Below, in pieces: positions 52,631 through 62,663 of a DNA stretch of 64,000 nucleotides. The position numbers and the translations under genes are program-made. How positions within the stretch are numbered: position 1 is the stretch's first letter; each line of letters starts with the position of its first letter. The notes beneath the pieces were generated by a model. It was given only the letters and a program-made list of their open reading frames with translations. It did no database searches and was not told the DNA's origin. Source of the stretch: Litorimonas cladophorae (lineage in GTDB: Bacteria; Pseudomonadota; Alphaproteobacteria; Caulobacterales; Maricaulaceae); assembly GCF_014652455.1 (NCBI RefSeq), contig NZ_BMYV01000001.1:1240001-1304000 (forward strand), given 5' to 3'.

Positions 52631-53713
52631 ATGCGTCGGTTTCTCCTTTTAGCTATGATTGTTTTTGCGATTGCCTCCTCTGCACACGCGCAAAATCGAT
52701 ATGCGTCGATTATTGTCGATGCAGATACCTTAGACGTTGTGCATGCACGCCAAATTGACGCCCAGCGCTTTCCCGCGTCCCTGACAAAGGTGATGACGCT
52801 ACATCTGGTCTTTGACGCAATGGACGAAGGCACCCTGACCCTTGGCGAAACTGTCACGGTATCGCGCAAAGCGTCCCGCACGCCGCCCGTGAAATTAGGC
52901 CTTCGTGCGGGACAGAAGATCACAGTTCGCGAGTTGATCCAGTCGGTTGCCGTCAGAAGCCATAATGACTCTGCCGTTGTTTTGGCCGAACGTTTGGGCG
53001 GCACAGAAGCCCGGTTTGCCGAGATGATGACGGCCAAAGCCCGCGAGCTTGGCATGCAACGCACAACATTTAAAACTGCCAATGGCTTGCCGCACCCAGA
53101 GCAAGTTACCACCGCCCGCGACATGGCCAAATTGGCCCATTCAATTTTGACAACACATTATGATCGCTACCATTACTTCGGGCAGAAATCTTTTCGCGGC
53201 GTGAAAAACACCAACGCCCTGCTGCGTGATATGCCAGAAGTTGACGGCTTTAAGACAGGCTACACACGGGCATCTGGATATAATCTCATGGTCAGCGCCG
53301 TGCGCAATGATCGTCGCCAAATTGCAATTGTCTTAGGCGGCGCAAGCGGGAAAAGTCGAAACGCCCATATGCGCGACTTGGTGGAGCGTGGGTTTGACGT
53401 CATGGGGGTCGTCCCAAGATCAGATACGCCTGCCCTTATCCTTGCAAAGCAAACGACCCCCACCACCATTCTACGTGGCGCACATAACCGTCGGGCGCCG
53501 CAACCTTGGGCCGTACAACTGCGAGAACTTCCCAGCGAGGCCCACGCCCGTACTCTGGCGGCTACCCTCGCGCCTGAGGCGGAGGTTAGTATCTCGAGTG
53601 GATTTAGTGGCGGTCAACCCATTTTCCACGCGCGGCTCTCTGGGTTGTCGGCGCAAGCCGCCAAAACTACTTGTGCCCAAATCAAAACCAAATGTTGGCT
53701 TATCGCGCCCTAA
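52631..53713 (+). CDS. D-alanyl-D-alanine carboxypeptidase with SPOR-like tail
   Basis: A 360-residue periplasmic penicillin-binding protein of the PBP5/6 type. The signal peptide ends at AHAQ (about 21). Active-site motifs are S50LTK, SHN (about 111) and KTG (about 204). It trims peptidoglycan stem peptides. The C-terminal 70 residues (PWAVQLRELPSEAHARTLAATL to the end) look like a SPOR domain, which binds septal glycan. There is no obvious membrane anchor at the C-terminus. Confidence 0.92.
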   Translation: MRRFLLLAMIVFAIASSAHAQNRYASIIVDADTLDVVHARQIDAQRFPASLTKVMTLHLVFDAMDEGTLTLGETVTVSRKASRTPPVKLGLRAGQKITVRELIQSVAVRSHNDSAVVLAERLGGTEARFAEMMTAKARELGMQRTTFKTANGLPHPEQVTTARDMAKLAHSILTTHYDRYHYFGQKSFRGVKNTNALLRDMPEVDGFKTGYTRASGYNLMVSAVRNDRRQIAIVLGGASGKSRNAHMRDLVERGFDVMGVVPRSDTPALILAKQTTPTTILRGAHNRRAPQPWAVQLRELPSEAHARTLAATLAPEAEVSISSGFSGGQPIFHARLSGLSAQAAKTTCAQIKTKCWLIAP

Positions 53714-53729
53714 GCCCTAGACGATTTCC

Positions 53730-54584
53730 ATGAAAATCGTGCGGACAGAAAGAGACCTACGCAACACAGTGTGGGGATGGCGAGGATCGGGCGACCGAAT
53801 GGTCTTTGTGCCGACCATGGGCGCACTACATGAAGGTCATCTCTCTCTCGTACGATTGGCAAAAAAATACGGTGAACGCGTTGTCGTGTCCATCTTCGTA
53901 AACCCAACTCAATTCGCGCCTGGGGAAGACTTGGATGCTTATCCGCGCACAGAGGTTGAAGACTCTCGGCTGCTCGAGGCCGAAGGTGTCGACCTGATTT
54001 ATATTCCCGATCCCCAAACTATGTATGACGTCCATCATGCGACCTCGGTGACCGTCGGTGGCGTCGCAAAGGGATTGGAAACCGATTATCGTCCGACCTT
54101 CTTTGATGGTGTCGCCCTCGTCGTCACCAAATTATTTAATCGCGTCCAACCTGATACAGCGATTTTTGGCGAGAAGGATTACCAACAACTCGCCACCATT
54201 CGCCGTCTCGTCGAGGACTTGGACATGCCGATCAAAATTATTGGCGCGCCAATTGCCCGAGACGAACACGGTCTCGCCCTTTCTTCGCGCAATGCCTATT
54301 TTGACGAAGACGGATTGACGCTTGCGCGAAACTTGAATGTCATCATGAAAAAATGTGCGGCTGATATGCGCGAAGGTCAGCATGTCGACAAAGCAACGGA
54401 TGCGGCAAAACAAGCCCTATTGGATGTCGGGTTTTCCTCTGTCGATTACGTCGAGGTCCGCAGTCCAAACTCGCTAACCGTATTGGAAGGCGGGTATCTG
54501 AATGGACCTGCGCGTGTCCTCGTCGCGGCCCATTGCCCAAATCAGGGAAATAGCGTGAGGCTCATTGATAATTTTGCCGTCTAA
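53730..54584 (+). CDS. panC: Pantothenate synthetase
   Basis: A 284-residue enzyme that joins pantoate and beta-alanine with ATP. It has the HIGH-type motif PTMGALHEGHLSLV (about 28-41), FVNPTQF, FGEKDYQQL and the loop LALSSRNAYF. It lies 17 bp after the carboxypeptidase gene. Confidence 0.95.
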   Translation: MKIVRTERDLRNTVWGWRGSGDRMVFVPTMGALHEGHLSLVRLAKKYGERVVVSIFVNPTQFAPGEDLDAYPRTEVEDSRLLEAEGVDLIYIPDPQTMYDVHHATSVTVGGVAKGLETDYRPTFFDGVALVVTKLFNRVQPDTAIFGEKDYQQLATIRRLVEDLDMPIKIIGAPIARDEHGLALSSRNAYFDEDGLTLARNLNVIMKKCAADMREGQHVDKATDAAKQALLDVGFSSVDYVEVRSPNSLTVLEGGYLNGPARVLVAAHCPNQGNSVRLIDNFAV

Positions 54585-54595
54585 GGAGGCGACCT

Positions 54596-55918
54596 ATGGG
54601 TATCAACATAATTGGAATAATCTCTGGCATATTCATCATAGGCGGCTTGGCACTCATCTATGTGCTCAATAAAAAGGCACCGCAAAATGCCTCAGAACAA
54701 CCCCGAGACGACACCTTCCTCCATGAAATGCTGGCGGTACTTCAGGATGTGTATCCCGACTCAAATTTCAGCTATGATAGGGCGAGTGATACGATCTCGC
54801 CCATCGCCTCAGAAAACAAAGATGACGCGCCCTTCCTGGACCTATTTTTGGGAAATCTGCGCAATCGAACGCTCGAACTGGGGAAAGCGGACCGAAAAGA
54901 TTTCCTCCGTAAATTTCTAGATCAAGCCGCGCAAAGCGGAGAGGTCACGATAGACGCCTTACGCGAGAACCTTCTGATGCGAAATAGAACGCCAGAGGAG
55001 TTCTCTCTCCGACAATTGCTCATGGGCCCCGAAGACGGCAAAGACCCGTTTGAACCGATCATTATCGCCAAAGGTGAGATGCTTTTCGAGCCCGTCTTAA
55101 ATCTCGAGAATTCGGTGTCTCCCATAAGCGTACAAACGATGCGCGAACATGGTTTTGCGTTTGATGAGTTTATTCAAATGGCCCGCCAGAATTTGTTGAG
55201 CGTCACGCCCGAAGGTTCCGCGAGTATGTGGGAAAAATTAGAAGATGATATCTGGATTTCCAAACTCAATGACGATTTTGATGCGTCACGCGTTTTTCTC
55301 TTCCCCGAACATCTAGAATTTCCGTTCGAAGGTAACCCCGTCGTTTATGCACCCTCACATACGGTATGTTTGATCACCGATCAGTCTGATGATGCGACCC
55401 TAGCGCGTATGGTCGAATTAGGAAACGCGTCGGCGGAAACACATCGCCCTCTCAGTCGGGCTCTTTGGCATCAGGATTCTGGGGAATGGCGGCGCATGGA
55501 GTCCGACGATCGAAACAGTGCCGTCGGGCGCGCGCGCTTGATCGAAACACTGGCGGCCTATGACGATCAGAAAAATGGACTTGAGCAACATTTTGACAAA
55601 ACACAGCAGGATATTCACGTCGCAGCCGTGATGGCGCAATCTGACAACACGGATCCTGCGGCCCCCAAAATTGAAACCCGCGCCGTGTTTATTGGCAAAG
55701 GTAGCTATCTGCCAAAAACAGATTTCGTCATCCTTGGCTTTGAAGAGATGTCTGACAAGACGCCTATAGACCAGGTCGATTGGGGCACGCTGGAAAACAT
55801 ATTAGGGGAAGAAAACTTCAAACCTCACCCAGATTTGCTTCCTGTGCGATACCAACTGGAAACAGATTTGTCAGACAGCCAGATTAAAGCGCTACGAAAC
55901 GCAGCAACACATCTTTAG
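54596..55918 (+). CDS. Membrane-anchored protein of unknown function (weak DUF1444 likeness)
   Basis: A 440-residue protein with a single N-terminal hydrophobic anchor (about 5-25), then acidic soluble sequence. The part with DDIWISKLNDDFDASRVFLFP and later PVVYAPSHTVCLITDQ faintly resembles DUF1444/YtpQ proteins. Start ATG 54596 has AAGGAGG 6 nt upstream, one of the strongest ribosome sites here. It is followed 10 bp later by the DUF1272 gene, so they form an operon. Confidence 0.7.
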   Translation: MGINIIGIISGIFIIGGLALIYVLNKKAPQNASEQPRDDTFLHEMLAVLQDVYPDSNFSYDRASDTISPIASENKDDAPFLDLFLGNLRNRTLELGKADRKDFLRKFLDQAAQSGEVTIDALRENLLMRNRTPEEFSLRQLLMGPEDGKDPFEPIIIAKGEMLFEPVLNLENSVSPISVQTMREHGFAFDEFIQMARQNLLSVTPEGSASMWEKLEDDIWISKLNDDFDASRVFLFPEHLEFPFEGNPVVYAPSHTVCLITDQSDDATLARMVELGNASAETHRPLSRALWHQDSGEWRRMESDDRNSAVGRARLIETLAAYDDQKNGLEQHFDKTQQDIHVAAVMAQSDNTDPAAPKIETRAVFIGKGSYLPKTDFVILGFEEMSDKTPIDQVDWGTLENILGEENFKPHPDLLPVRYQLETDLSDSQIKALRNAATHL

Positions 55919-55927
55919 GAGGTCCAA

Positions 55928-56143
55928 ATGTTAGATATGCGCCCAAACTGCGAAATCTGTGATCGCGATCTTCCAGCGAATAGCCAAATTGCGCGAATTT
56001 GCAGTCTAGAATGTACCTTTTGCAGCGATTGCCACGACACGATCTGCCCAAACTGTGGTGGCGACCTTCAAATACGTCCTACTCGCGCCGGGGACATGTT
56101 AAAAAAATATCCAGCCTCAACCAAACGGGTCAACGCTTCGTAG
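55928..56143 (+). CDS. DUF1272-family small zinc-ribbon protein
   Basis: A 71-residue protein with eight cysteines in pairs (CEIC, CSLEC, CSDC, CPNC), the DUF1272 arrangement. It probably binds two zinc ions. Function is unknown. AGGAGG lies before its ATG, and it follows the gene at 54596 by 10 bp. Confidence 0.88.
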   Translation: MLDMRPNCEICDRDLPANSQIARICSLECTFCSDCHDTICPNCGGDLQIRPTRAGDMLKKYPASTKRVNAS

Positions 56144-56209
56144 GTATAATCATGTCGCGCTTCTTTAATGCGGGACCAACTTCCAACGGTTTTCACCTAA
56201 GGCGACATC

Positions 56210-56881
56210 ATGATCACATTACACCATCTCGAAAACTCGCAATCTATTCGGATCCTGTGGCTGTTGGAAGAGATCGGCAAGCCTTACGGGTTTAAGATGT
56301 ATGATCGTGACCCTAAGACCATGTTGGCACCTGATGATTATAAGGCACTTTCACCGCTCGGAACCGCGCCCGTTATTGTCGACGGCGACGTCGTTTTGGC
56401 AGAGAGTAACGCCATCATCGATTACATTGTGGACTCGTCAGACCGCGCGGACCTTCGCCCCGCCCCAGGTGCTGCGTCTCGTGCAGACTATCTATTTTGG
56501 CTTCATACGGCTCAAGGTAGCTTGCAACCGATGCAGACATTCAGTTTCGTGTTGGGAATTGCGACGCAGCGCGCCCCGATACTTGTACGTCCGATCGTCA
56601 GAAAAGTCGTCGACACGCTCAACAGCGCATTTATTCAGCCGCGATTAAAAGCGGTGATGGGCCTCATGGAAACGCACTTAGAGACGCATGAATTCCTAGC
56701 AGGCGCGGAATTTACCGCAGCGGATATTGCGATGGGGTATACTCTGCAAATGGCTAAACTTCGTGGGGCGCTAGACGCAGACTACCCCAATATTTTTGCT
56801 TATGTCGAACGCATGGAAGCTCGCCCTGCATGGCAAGCGGCCTTGGCAAAAGATGGAAAGTTTAACGGCGTGCCAAGCTAA
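56210..56881 (+). CDS. Glutathione S-transferase
   Basis: A 223-residue GST. The N-terminal thioredoxin-like domain has HHLENSQSIRILWLLEEIGKPY and the cis-Pro region GTAPVIVDGDVVLAESNAII. A helical C-terminal domain follows. The likely catalytic residue is Ser or Asn in ENSQS. The gene overlaps the convergent kinase gene by 4 bp. Confidence 0.9.
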   Translation: MITLHHLENSQSIRILWLLEEIGKPYGFKMYDRDPKTMLAPDDYKALSPLGTAPVIVDGDVVLAESNAIIDYIVDSSDRADLRPAPGAASRADYLFWLHTAQGSLQPMQTFSFVLGIATQRAPILVRPIVRKVVDTLNSAFIQPRLKAVMGLMETHLETHEFLAGAEFTAADIAMGYTLQMAKLRGALDADYPNIFAYVERMEARPAWQAALAKDGKFNGVPS

Positions 56882-59049
56882 GCGCTTAGCGCGACTTCCT
56901 GACCATAATTACTCGAAAGTTTATGTAGCGTTCGGCCAAATGCGCCGAGAATGTCTTCACGTTTCACGGGCTTCGCAATTGTATCATCCATACCGATATT
57001 TCTGCAAATGCGGCGTTGTTGGTAATCCGGATCAGCCGTTAGAGCGATGATGATGACATTCGCATAGGCTTGACTGGACTGACGTATTTCAAGGGTCGCT
57101 TCGATCCCATCCATGACCGGCATGTGAATATCCATAAGAACGACGTCGACGGGCACCGTGTTTAAGACGTTTAAGGCGTCACGGCCATTATCTGCAAAAT
57201 AAAGCTGAGCAACACGTTTTCCGATCAAACGTTTGACAACCTTTTGGTTGATCGGGTTGTCTTCGACGCAAAGCACGTTCAGGCCTTCGAATGGCCGTTC
57301 GGCTTCCGAGTCGGTTTCTTCTGACAGCTTAACGACACTCTTTTCGGTCTCGGCGATTGCTGTTGGGGGCGTCAATTCGGCTTCTACCAAAGGTTTAGGT
57401 TCAGGCGCCAGTTGAGGCGCGGTTCGCGCAACAGCGGGCTGGGTGTCTTCAGACGGCAAAGTGTAGGACTTCGGTTCAGTGACCGGCAGTTCTTGAGCTG
57501 ACGTCATGATCGGGAGGATGAGAGCAAAGGTGGAGCCCTCATTTGGAGCCGTTTTCAAGCGGACTTGCCCGCCCATCAGTTCACAGAGGTTTTTGGTAAT
57601 ACTCATTCCCAAACCCGTTCCGCCATATTCCCGTTGGATCGACCCGTCTGCTTGCGTGAATGGATCAAAGATACGGGAGGCTTCGCTTTCCTTCATACCG
57701 ATGCCTGTGTCTTTCACGGCGATAACCAAATGGGCTTTTTCGTTTATGACGGCTTGGCGCGCTATCAGGGTCACGCTGCCAAGTTTTGTGAATTTAGCGG
57801 CATTAGACAGCAGATTGTTCAAACATTGCTGTAAACGGAATTCATCCAGATAGAGCGTGTCAGGTAGTTTAGGGTCAATAATCGTTTTGAACGCCAATCC
57901 TTTTGTGCTGATTTGCGGTTTCCACAAACGGGTTACTGTCCCAAGTAAGCCGCTAAGATTCGTCGGCTCAAAATCAATCTGAACTTTTTCACTCATAAGC
58001 TTTGCGTGGTCGAGTGTGCGCGAGAGCAAATGGTGAAGCCCCTCTGCTGCATTTTCTATATCTGTAATAACTTCACGGACGTCTTCGCTCAAAGGTTCAT
58101 CTCTCAAGCTATCACTCATGCCGATGATCGCATTCAGAGGCGTCCGAATTTCATGGCTCATACGCGCCAAAAACTCTGATTTCGCCTTAGAAGCGGAGCG
58201 TTCAGCCGACAGCGCCAGTGATTTACTCACGTCCTCTGTGATATCCATAACGAAAGCCGTCGCGCCTAGCGGGGTACCGTCTGGCGCGCATACGATCTCA
58301 CCGATCGACCGTTGCCACATGCTCGGGCTTTCGGCGGTACAAACGCGATATTTGAAATCAAATTCTCCGCGTGTCTCTAGCGCTTTCGCCCATTGATCGG
58401 CAACTGGCGCTAGATCGTCAGGATGCAAAATCGAGAACATCCCGTTCTTCTTCATCTTGGCCTGTTCGGTTTCGGTCAATCGCTTGGTCACGGAATCCGA
58501 GAACGTAAATTCGCCTGACTGGAGGTCCATAGACCAGAAACCCGCGTTCGCGGCCCCCATCGCGATTTCGAAAAGATTCCGATATTGGCTGTCAGTCGTC
58601 ACATCCCGGAAAACCATCGTGCATCCAGCCGGGCCATCTGACCCGTGGTACCATGTGTCAACGCGGACGCGTCGACCATCCAATGTCGTCAAGCGGACTG
58701 AAGTTCCGTGCGAATTTGTAGACGCCAAAGATTTCTCAACACTGTGCGCTACAAATTTAGGAGAATAGCGGCTCCCAGTTTCAGTATCTTCAAGCTGGAA
58801 GGCTCCTAATATTTCCGTGACAATAGACCCAGCAAGCTGTTCATTGGTTCCGAGACCCAGAATACCAGCGACGTCGCCTTGGGTATGCGTAATGACCCGA
58901 TTTCGGTCGACGCTGGCATAAGCAATATTTGCGGCACGCAAAATATTGGCAACAGCGTCTTCTGCTGCAACACGCTGATTACCTGATTGTCGCAATTTTA
59001 AAGCTTTCATCATACCCTCATTGCCCCCCGCTGGACGTTGACAAGACAT
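56878..59049 (-). CDS. Hybrid sensor histidine kinase (PAS, HisKA, HATPase, receiver)
   Basis: A 723-residue cytoplasmic hybrid kinase without membrane segments. Two PAS-like domains (about 30-150 and 155-275) precede the HisKA box with His299 (MSHEIRTPLNA). The ATPase N and G boxes lie near 405-470. A Pro/Glu-rich linker leads to a receiver domain with Asp640 (LMDIHMP) and the invariant Lys in KPV. It probably senses a cytoplasmic cue. Start is ATG 59049 or 59013; a GAGGGT close to the latter leaves this open. No partner regulator is next to it. Confidence 0.9.
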   Translation of the reverse strand: MSCQRPAGGNEGMMKALKLRQSGNQRVAAEDAVANILRAANIAYASVDRNRVITHTQGDVAGILGLGTNEQLAGSIVTEILGAFQLEDTETGSRYSPKFVAHSVEKSLASTNSHGTSVRLTTLDGRRVRVDTWYHGSDGPAGCTMVFRDVTTDSQYRNLFEIAMGAANAGFWSMDLQSGEFTFSDSVTKRLTETEQAKMKKNGMFSILHPDDLAPVADQWAKALETRGEFDFKYRVCTAESPSMWQRSIGEIVCAPDGTPLGATAFVMDITEDVSKSLALSAERSASKAKSEFLARMSHEIRTPLNAIIGMSDSLRDEPLSEDVREVITDIENAAEGLHHLLSRTLDHAKLMSEKVQIDFEPTNLSGLLGTVTRLWKPQISTKGLAFKTIIDPKLPDTLYLDEFRLQQCLNNLLSNAAKFTKLGSVTLIARQAVINEKAHLVIAVKDTGIGMKESEASRIFDPFTQADGSIQREYGGTGLGMSITKNLCELMGGQVRLKTAPNEGSTFALILPIMTSAQELPVTEPKSYTLPSEDTQPAVARTAPQLAPEPKPLVEAELTPPTAIAETEKSVVKLSEETDSEAERPFEGLNVLCVEDNPINQKVVKRLIGKRVAQLYFADNGRDALNVLNTVPVDVVLMDIHMPVMDGIEATLEIRQSSQAYANVIIIALTADPDYQQRRICRNIGMDDTIAKPVKREDILGAFGRTLHKLSSNYGQEVALSA

Positions 59050-59105
59050 GATTAAAATTCTCTGAACTCGGTGGCGAATGCGGTTTTTTCAGCAGCGGAC
59101 GCATT

Positions 59106-59666
59106 CTACTTTGGCGACAGCGACTTAACCATTGTTAGCAAGGGGACCGGAACCGGACCGTTTTCGTCCTGCCACCGACTTTCGATTGTGTAACCGCATT
59201 GCAGATAAAATGGCTCACCCGCTAATGTTGCGGCCATCTCCAATGCGCTAAAGCCTGCTGCGCAGGCGGCCGCTTCGGACGCTTCAAGTATCATTTTACC
59301 AATTCCCCGTCTTACATAGTCTGGATGCGTGTACATGGCGCGGATACGGGCGCGATGCTTTTTGGGGTTTAGGCGCTCCGCATTTCGGCCCGCGCTGTGG
59401 TTCCCCCCATAAAGTGTTGCGCGGAATGACCAGCCGCCGCATCCAACTAACGTCGCTTTATCCCAGACCGAAAAATAAGTGCCGTCTTCTATCAATTGCG
59501 TATCTAGCCCCATGCCAAAATGGGAGGCTTCAATCTCCTCTGGTGTCAGAACATCGACTTGAAGCTCGGCAATAGACCGCTTCATCAAAGCTGCAATCGC
59601 GGGGATGTCTCCAGGCGAGGACAATCTGATATCAAATATGCCGCGGGAAGTCTGAACTAAGGTCAT
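59106..59666 (-). CDS. GNAT-family N-acetyltransferase
   Basis: A 186-residue acetyltransferase using acetyl-CoA. The acetyl-CoA loop is YTHPDYVRRGIGKMIL (about 109-124), followed by AACAAGFSALEM and YLQCGYTIE. The substrate is unknown. The ATG at 59666 is preferred, because the GTG at 59696 touches the palindrome at 59697 that probably serves as its promoter region. Confidence 0.88.
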   Translation of the reverse strand: MTLVQTSRGIFDIRLSSPGDIPAIAALMKRSIAELQVDVLTPEEIEASHFGMGLDTQLIEDGTYFSVWDKATLVGCGGWSFRATLYGGNHSAGRNAERLNPKKHRARIRAMYTHPDYVRRGIGKMILEASEAAACAAGFSALEMAATLAGEPFYLQCGYTIESRWQDENGPVPVPLLTMVKSLSPK

Positions 59667-59696
59667 ATTAGGTCCAAAATTGCAGATGGAATTCAC

Positions 59697-59717
59697 TTAA
59701 GGCAAAATTTGCCTTAA
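59697..59717. promoter_or_regulatory. Perfect 21-bp palindrome (likely operator)
   Basis: TTAAGGCAAA-A-TTTGCCTTAA has exact 10-bp arms around one base. It lies in the divergent gap between the GNAT gene (minus) and the TonB-receptor gene (plus). Such size and symmetry fit a dimeric repressor site. Confidence 0.6.
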
Positions 59718-59728
59718 AATGTAGCGCA

Positions 59729-59750
59729 AATGTGTCATTTTAGTCACATT
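59729..59750. promoter_or_regulatory. Second inverted repeat in the TonB-receptor promoter
   Basis: AATGTG (59729-59734) and CACATT (59745-59750) flank 10 bp, a CRP/FNR-like geometry but not the consensus. It is 11 bp from the palindrome at 59697. Confidence 0.35.
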
Positions 59751-59894
59751 AGTAAACAAACCATGTCGTTTTCGGTAGAATTGCTTTGTGAGTCCGACCC
59801 CGAGGGATAAGGACAGCTGGTCGCTATTGTTCTGGGATCGGGGCTGAACCTTTCAAATATTGCGTCAGGAACAAAGAAACTACTAGGAACTATT

Positions 59895-62576
59895 ATGCAA
59901 AAGTCTGCACTCAAATCGTGGTTGGCGCTCTCTGCCTCCTCACTCATGCTGGTTGCCCTGCCCGCTCACGCCCAAGATTCTCTTGGCGACACGGTTGTCG
60001 ACACAGCTGAAGACGTTGTGATCACAACAGGTACACGCCGCGCATTGCGGTCTGCGGCCGATACACCAGCGCCTGTTGATGTTATTTCAGCGGTTGAATT
60101 CACAGCCAATGCTGCAGATGATGTACAAGACCTTCTCCGCACGGCCGTTCCGTCTTATAACGTGAACACCCAGCCGATCTCAGATGCGGCCTCCATTGTT
60201 CGTCCTGCAAACCTGCGCGGCTTGTCACCTGACAACACACTGGTACTTTTAAACGGCAAACGCCGTCATCGTGGCGCGGTTATCGCCTTCCTCGGCGGTG
60301 GTATCGCTGATGGTTCACAAGGCGTTGACGTATCTTCCATCCCATCCATGGCATTGAAGCAAGTCGAAGTCCTTCGTGACGGCGCGTCTTCCCAGTATGG
60401 TTCAGATGCGATTGCTGGCGTTATCAACTTCGTCCTGAAAGACGATTCCACAGGCGGCGCAATCGAAGCTAAATATGGTTCAACATATGATGGCGACGGC
60501 GACAATTACCGTTTCGGTGCCAACATGGGCTTTGCGCTCGGTGACCAAGGTTTCTTCAACGTCACAGCGGAATATGGCGAAACAGACGGCACAGTCCGTG
60601 CCGCGCCACGTACCGATGTCACAGCTCTAGTCGCAGCCGGCAACACAGCCGCAGCTCAGAACCGCGTCATCAACGGCTATACAGACGAATATGCTCAATA
60701 TTGGGGCCAGCCAGATGTCGAAAACGATATCAAACTCTTGTTCAACACAGCCTTGGCTTTCAACGAGCAAGCCGAAGTCTATGCAACAGGCACCTATGCT
60801 GAGCGCACAACAACGGGCGGGTTCTTCTATCGTAACCCAACCAACCGTGGCGGCGTTTATCGCGGCCCAAGCGTTGATGCCGATGGCAACCTAGGTGGCG
60901 ATCTCGCCTCTGTACGCGTTGGTGATTTGGATGGTCTAGGTGTCGGCGAAGCCTGCCCTGCAGGTATCCCGCTTTCCGGCACGGACGGTTTGATCCCAGA
61001 CGCCACTGTTTTGGCTCAGGTTACAGCGTCTGACAATTGTTTCTCATTCATTGAAACAATTCCTGGCGGTTTCGTTCCGCGCTTTGGTGGTGACTTGCGC
61101 GACTTCGGTCTTACAGGTGGTCTCCGCGGTCTTCTCGATCTCGGAAACGGCCTAAGCTATGACCTATCCGTGACACATGGCGCATCGCGTGTTGATTTCT
61201 TCATCAACAACACTGTCAACGCATCGTTAGGTCCAAATACACCACGAGACTTCATTCCAGGTGGACAAGAGCAAAGCGAAACAACACTTAACGCCGACTT
61301 CAGCTATCTTCTTGACGTCGGTCTTGCTTCTGAACTCTCAATCGCATTCGGTACAGAATACCGTAAAGAGCAATTTGACCTCTTTGCAGGTGATGCGGCG
61401 AGTTTCGCACTCGGCCCCCTCGCCGATCAAGGTTTCTCGTCTAGCTCAAACGGCTTTGGTGGTTTCCCGAATTCTTCTTCGAACTCGCAGGATTCTATCG
61501 GTACTTACATCGATCTAGAAGCTGAAGTTACGGATCAGCTAACGCTTCAGGGCGCTGTGCGTTATGAAGATTTTTCTGATTTTGGTAACACTGTCGATTT
61601 CAAAATCGCGGGTCTTTACAAAGTCAATGACAATGTCTCACTTCGCAGCACGTTCTCAACAGGCTTCCATGCTCCAACAGCTGGCCAAGCCAACATCACA
61701 AATGTGACAACACAAAATGTCAATGGCGTGTTGGTTGACCAAGGTACTTTGCCGCTTAACACTGCGGCTGGCCAATTGGCAGCCGACTTCATCGCCTCCC
61801 AAAATGGTGGTAACACACCAGAATTGGGCACAGAAGATGCGACAAGCCTCTCTGCGGGTGTGGCCTTTAGTGCAGCCGGCGTAAACGTCACATTGGATGC
61901 GTTCCAAATTGACGTGGACAACCGGATCGCTTTGGGTGCGAATGTTAATTTCTTGGAAGCGCTTCAGTTTGCAGGCGCAACGGCCGACACTGTTGGTGGG
62001 GCTCTCACAGAGTTAAACGCTGCAGGCACAATCAACCGCGCCGACTTCGTTGGCTTGGATGATTTGGCTCAGTTCCGCTTCTTCTCTAACAGCTTTGACA
62101 CACGCTCGCGCGGTGTTGATTTGGTTGCACGCTATCCATTTGGATTTGCGGGCGGAGATTCAGCTATCGCTGTCGCTGCGAACTACACAGACACGGAAGT
62201 TACAAATCGTGGTGATATTAACCCGATTTCTGATGGACGCGTACAGTCCCTCGAAGAGCTACTGCCAAATGTGAAAGGCAGCGCAACTTGGACTCATAGC
62301 CAAGGCATCTTCCGCGGTCTTCTACGTGCCAATTACTACGGTAAGTGGTTTGATACGGGTAACGGCAATCCTGTTGGAGCCGAAGTCCTCGTAGATGCTG
62401 AAATCGCAGCTGAAGTCAGAAGCGGCGTAGAGTTCGCAATCGGTGCCAGCAACTTGTTCGATAACTACCCGGATGAGAACCCAGGTTTTGGTGGCTCTGG
62501 CCAGCTTTATCCTGAAGCGGCACCAACTGGCTTCAATGGTGGCCAATATTACGGTAAAGTTCGCATCAACTTCTAG
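59895..62576 (+). CDS. TonB-dependent outer-membrane receptor
   Basis: An 893-residue receptor. Signal peptide ends at AHA (about 26). The TonB-box region is VVITTGTRRA (about 45-54), the plug domain runs to about 180 (LVLLNGKRRHRG and VEVLRDGASSQYGSDAIAGVINFVLK), and the rest is a long beta-barrel with many strands and a final Phe, as needed for BamA insertion. Long Asn/Gly-rich loops occur. Codon use favours a narrow set, suggesting high expression. It imports a scarce, large nutrient; the ligand is unknown. AGGA lies before the ATG. Confidence 0.94.
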   Translation: MQKSALKSWLALSASSLMLVALPAHAQDSLGDTVVDTAEDVVITTGTRRALRSAADTPAPVDVISAVEFTANAADDVQDLLRTAVPSYNVNTQPISDAASIVRPANLRGLSPDNTLVLLNGKRRHRGAVIAFLGGGIADGSQGVDVSSIPSMALKQVEVLRDGASSQYGSDAIAGVINFVLKDDSTGGAIEAKYGSTYDGDGDNYRFGANMGFALGDQGFFNVTAEYGETDGTVRAAPRTDVTALVAAGNTAAAQNRVINGYTDEYAQYWGQPDVENDIKLLFNTALAFNEQAEVYATGTYAERTTTGGFFYRNPTNRGGVYRGPSVDADGNLGGDLASVRVGDLDGLGVGEACPAGIPLSGTDGLIPDATVLAQVTASDNCFSFIETIPGGFVPRFGGDLRDFGLTGGLRGLLDLGNGLSYDLSVTHGASRVDFFINNTVNASLGPNTPRDFIPGGQEQSETTLNADFSYLLDVGLASELSIAFGTEYRKEQFDLFAGDAASFALGPLADQGFSSSSNGFGGFPNSSSNSQDSIGTYIDLEAEVTDQLTLQGAVRYEDFSDFGNTVDFKIAGLYKVNDNVSLRSTFSTGFHAPTAGQANITNVTTQNVNGVLVDQGTLPLNTAAGQLAADFIASQNGGNTPELGTEDATSLSAGVAFSAAGVNVTLDAFQIDVDNRIALGANVNFLEALQFAGATADTVGGALTELNAAGTINRADFVGLDDLAQFRFFSNSFDTRSRGVDLVARYPFGFAGGDSAIAVAANYTDTEVTNRGDINPISDGRVQSLEELLPNVKGSATWTHSQGIFRGLLRANYYGKWFDTGNGNPVGAEVLVDAEIAAEVRSGVEFAIGASNLFDNYPDENPGFGGSGQLYPEAAPTGFNGGQYYGKVRINF

Positions 62577-62598
62577 GTTGCTTGCATAACGAAACGCG

Positions 62599-62631
62599 AA
62601 AGCCCCGGACCTAGGTTCGGGGCTTTTTTTA
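62599..62631 (+). terminator. Intrinsic terminator of the TonB-receptor gene
   Basis: AAGCCCCG (62600-62607) and CGGGGCTT (62618-62625) pair, followed by an uninterrupted T run. Confidence 0.9.
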
Positions 62632-62663
62632 TGACTGGATAATTATTGGGTTGCCCTAGACGA

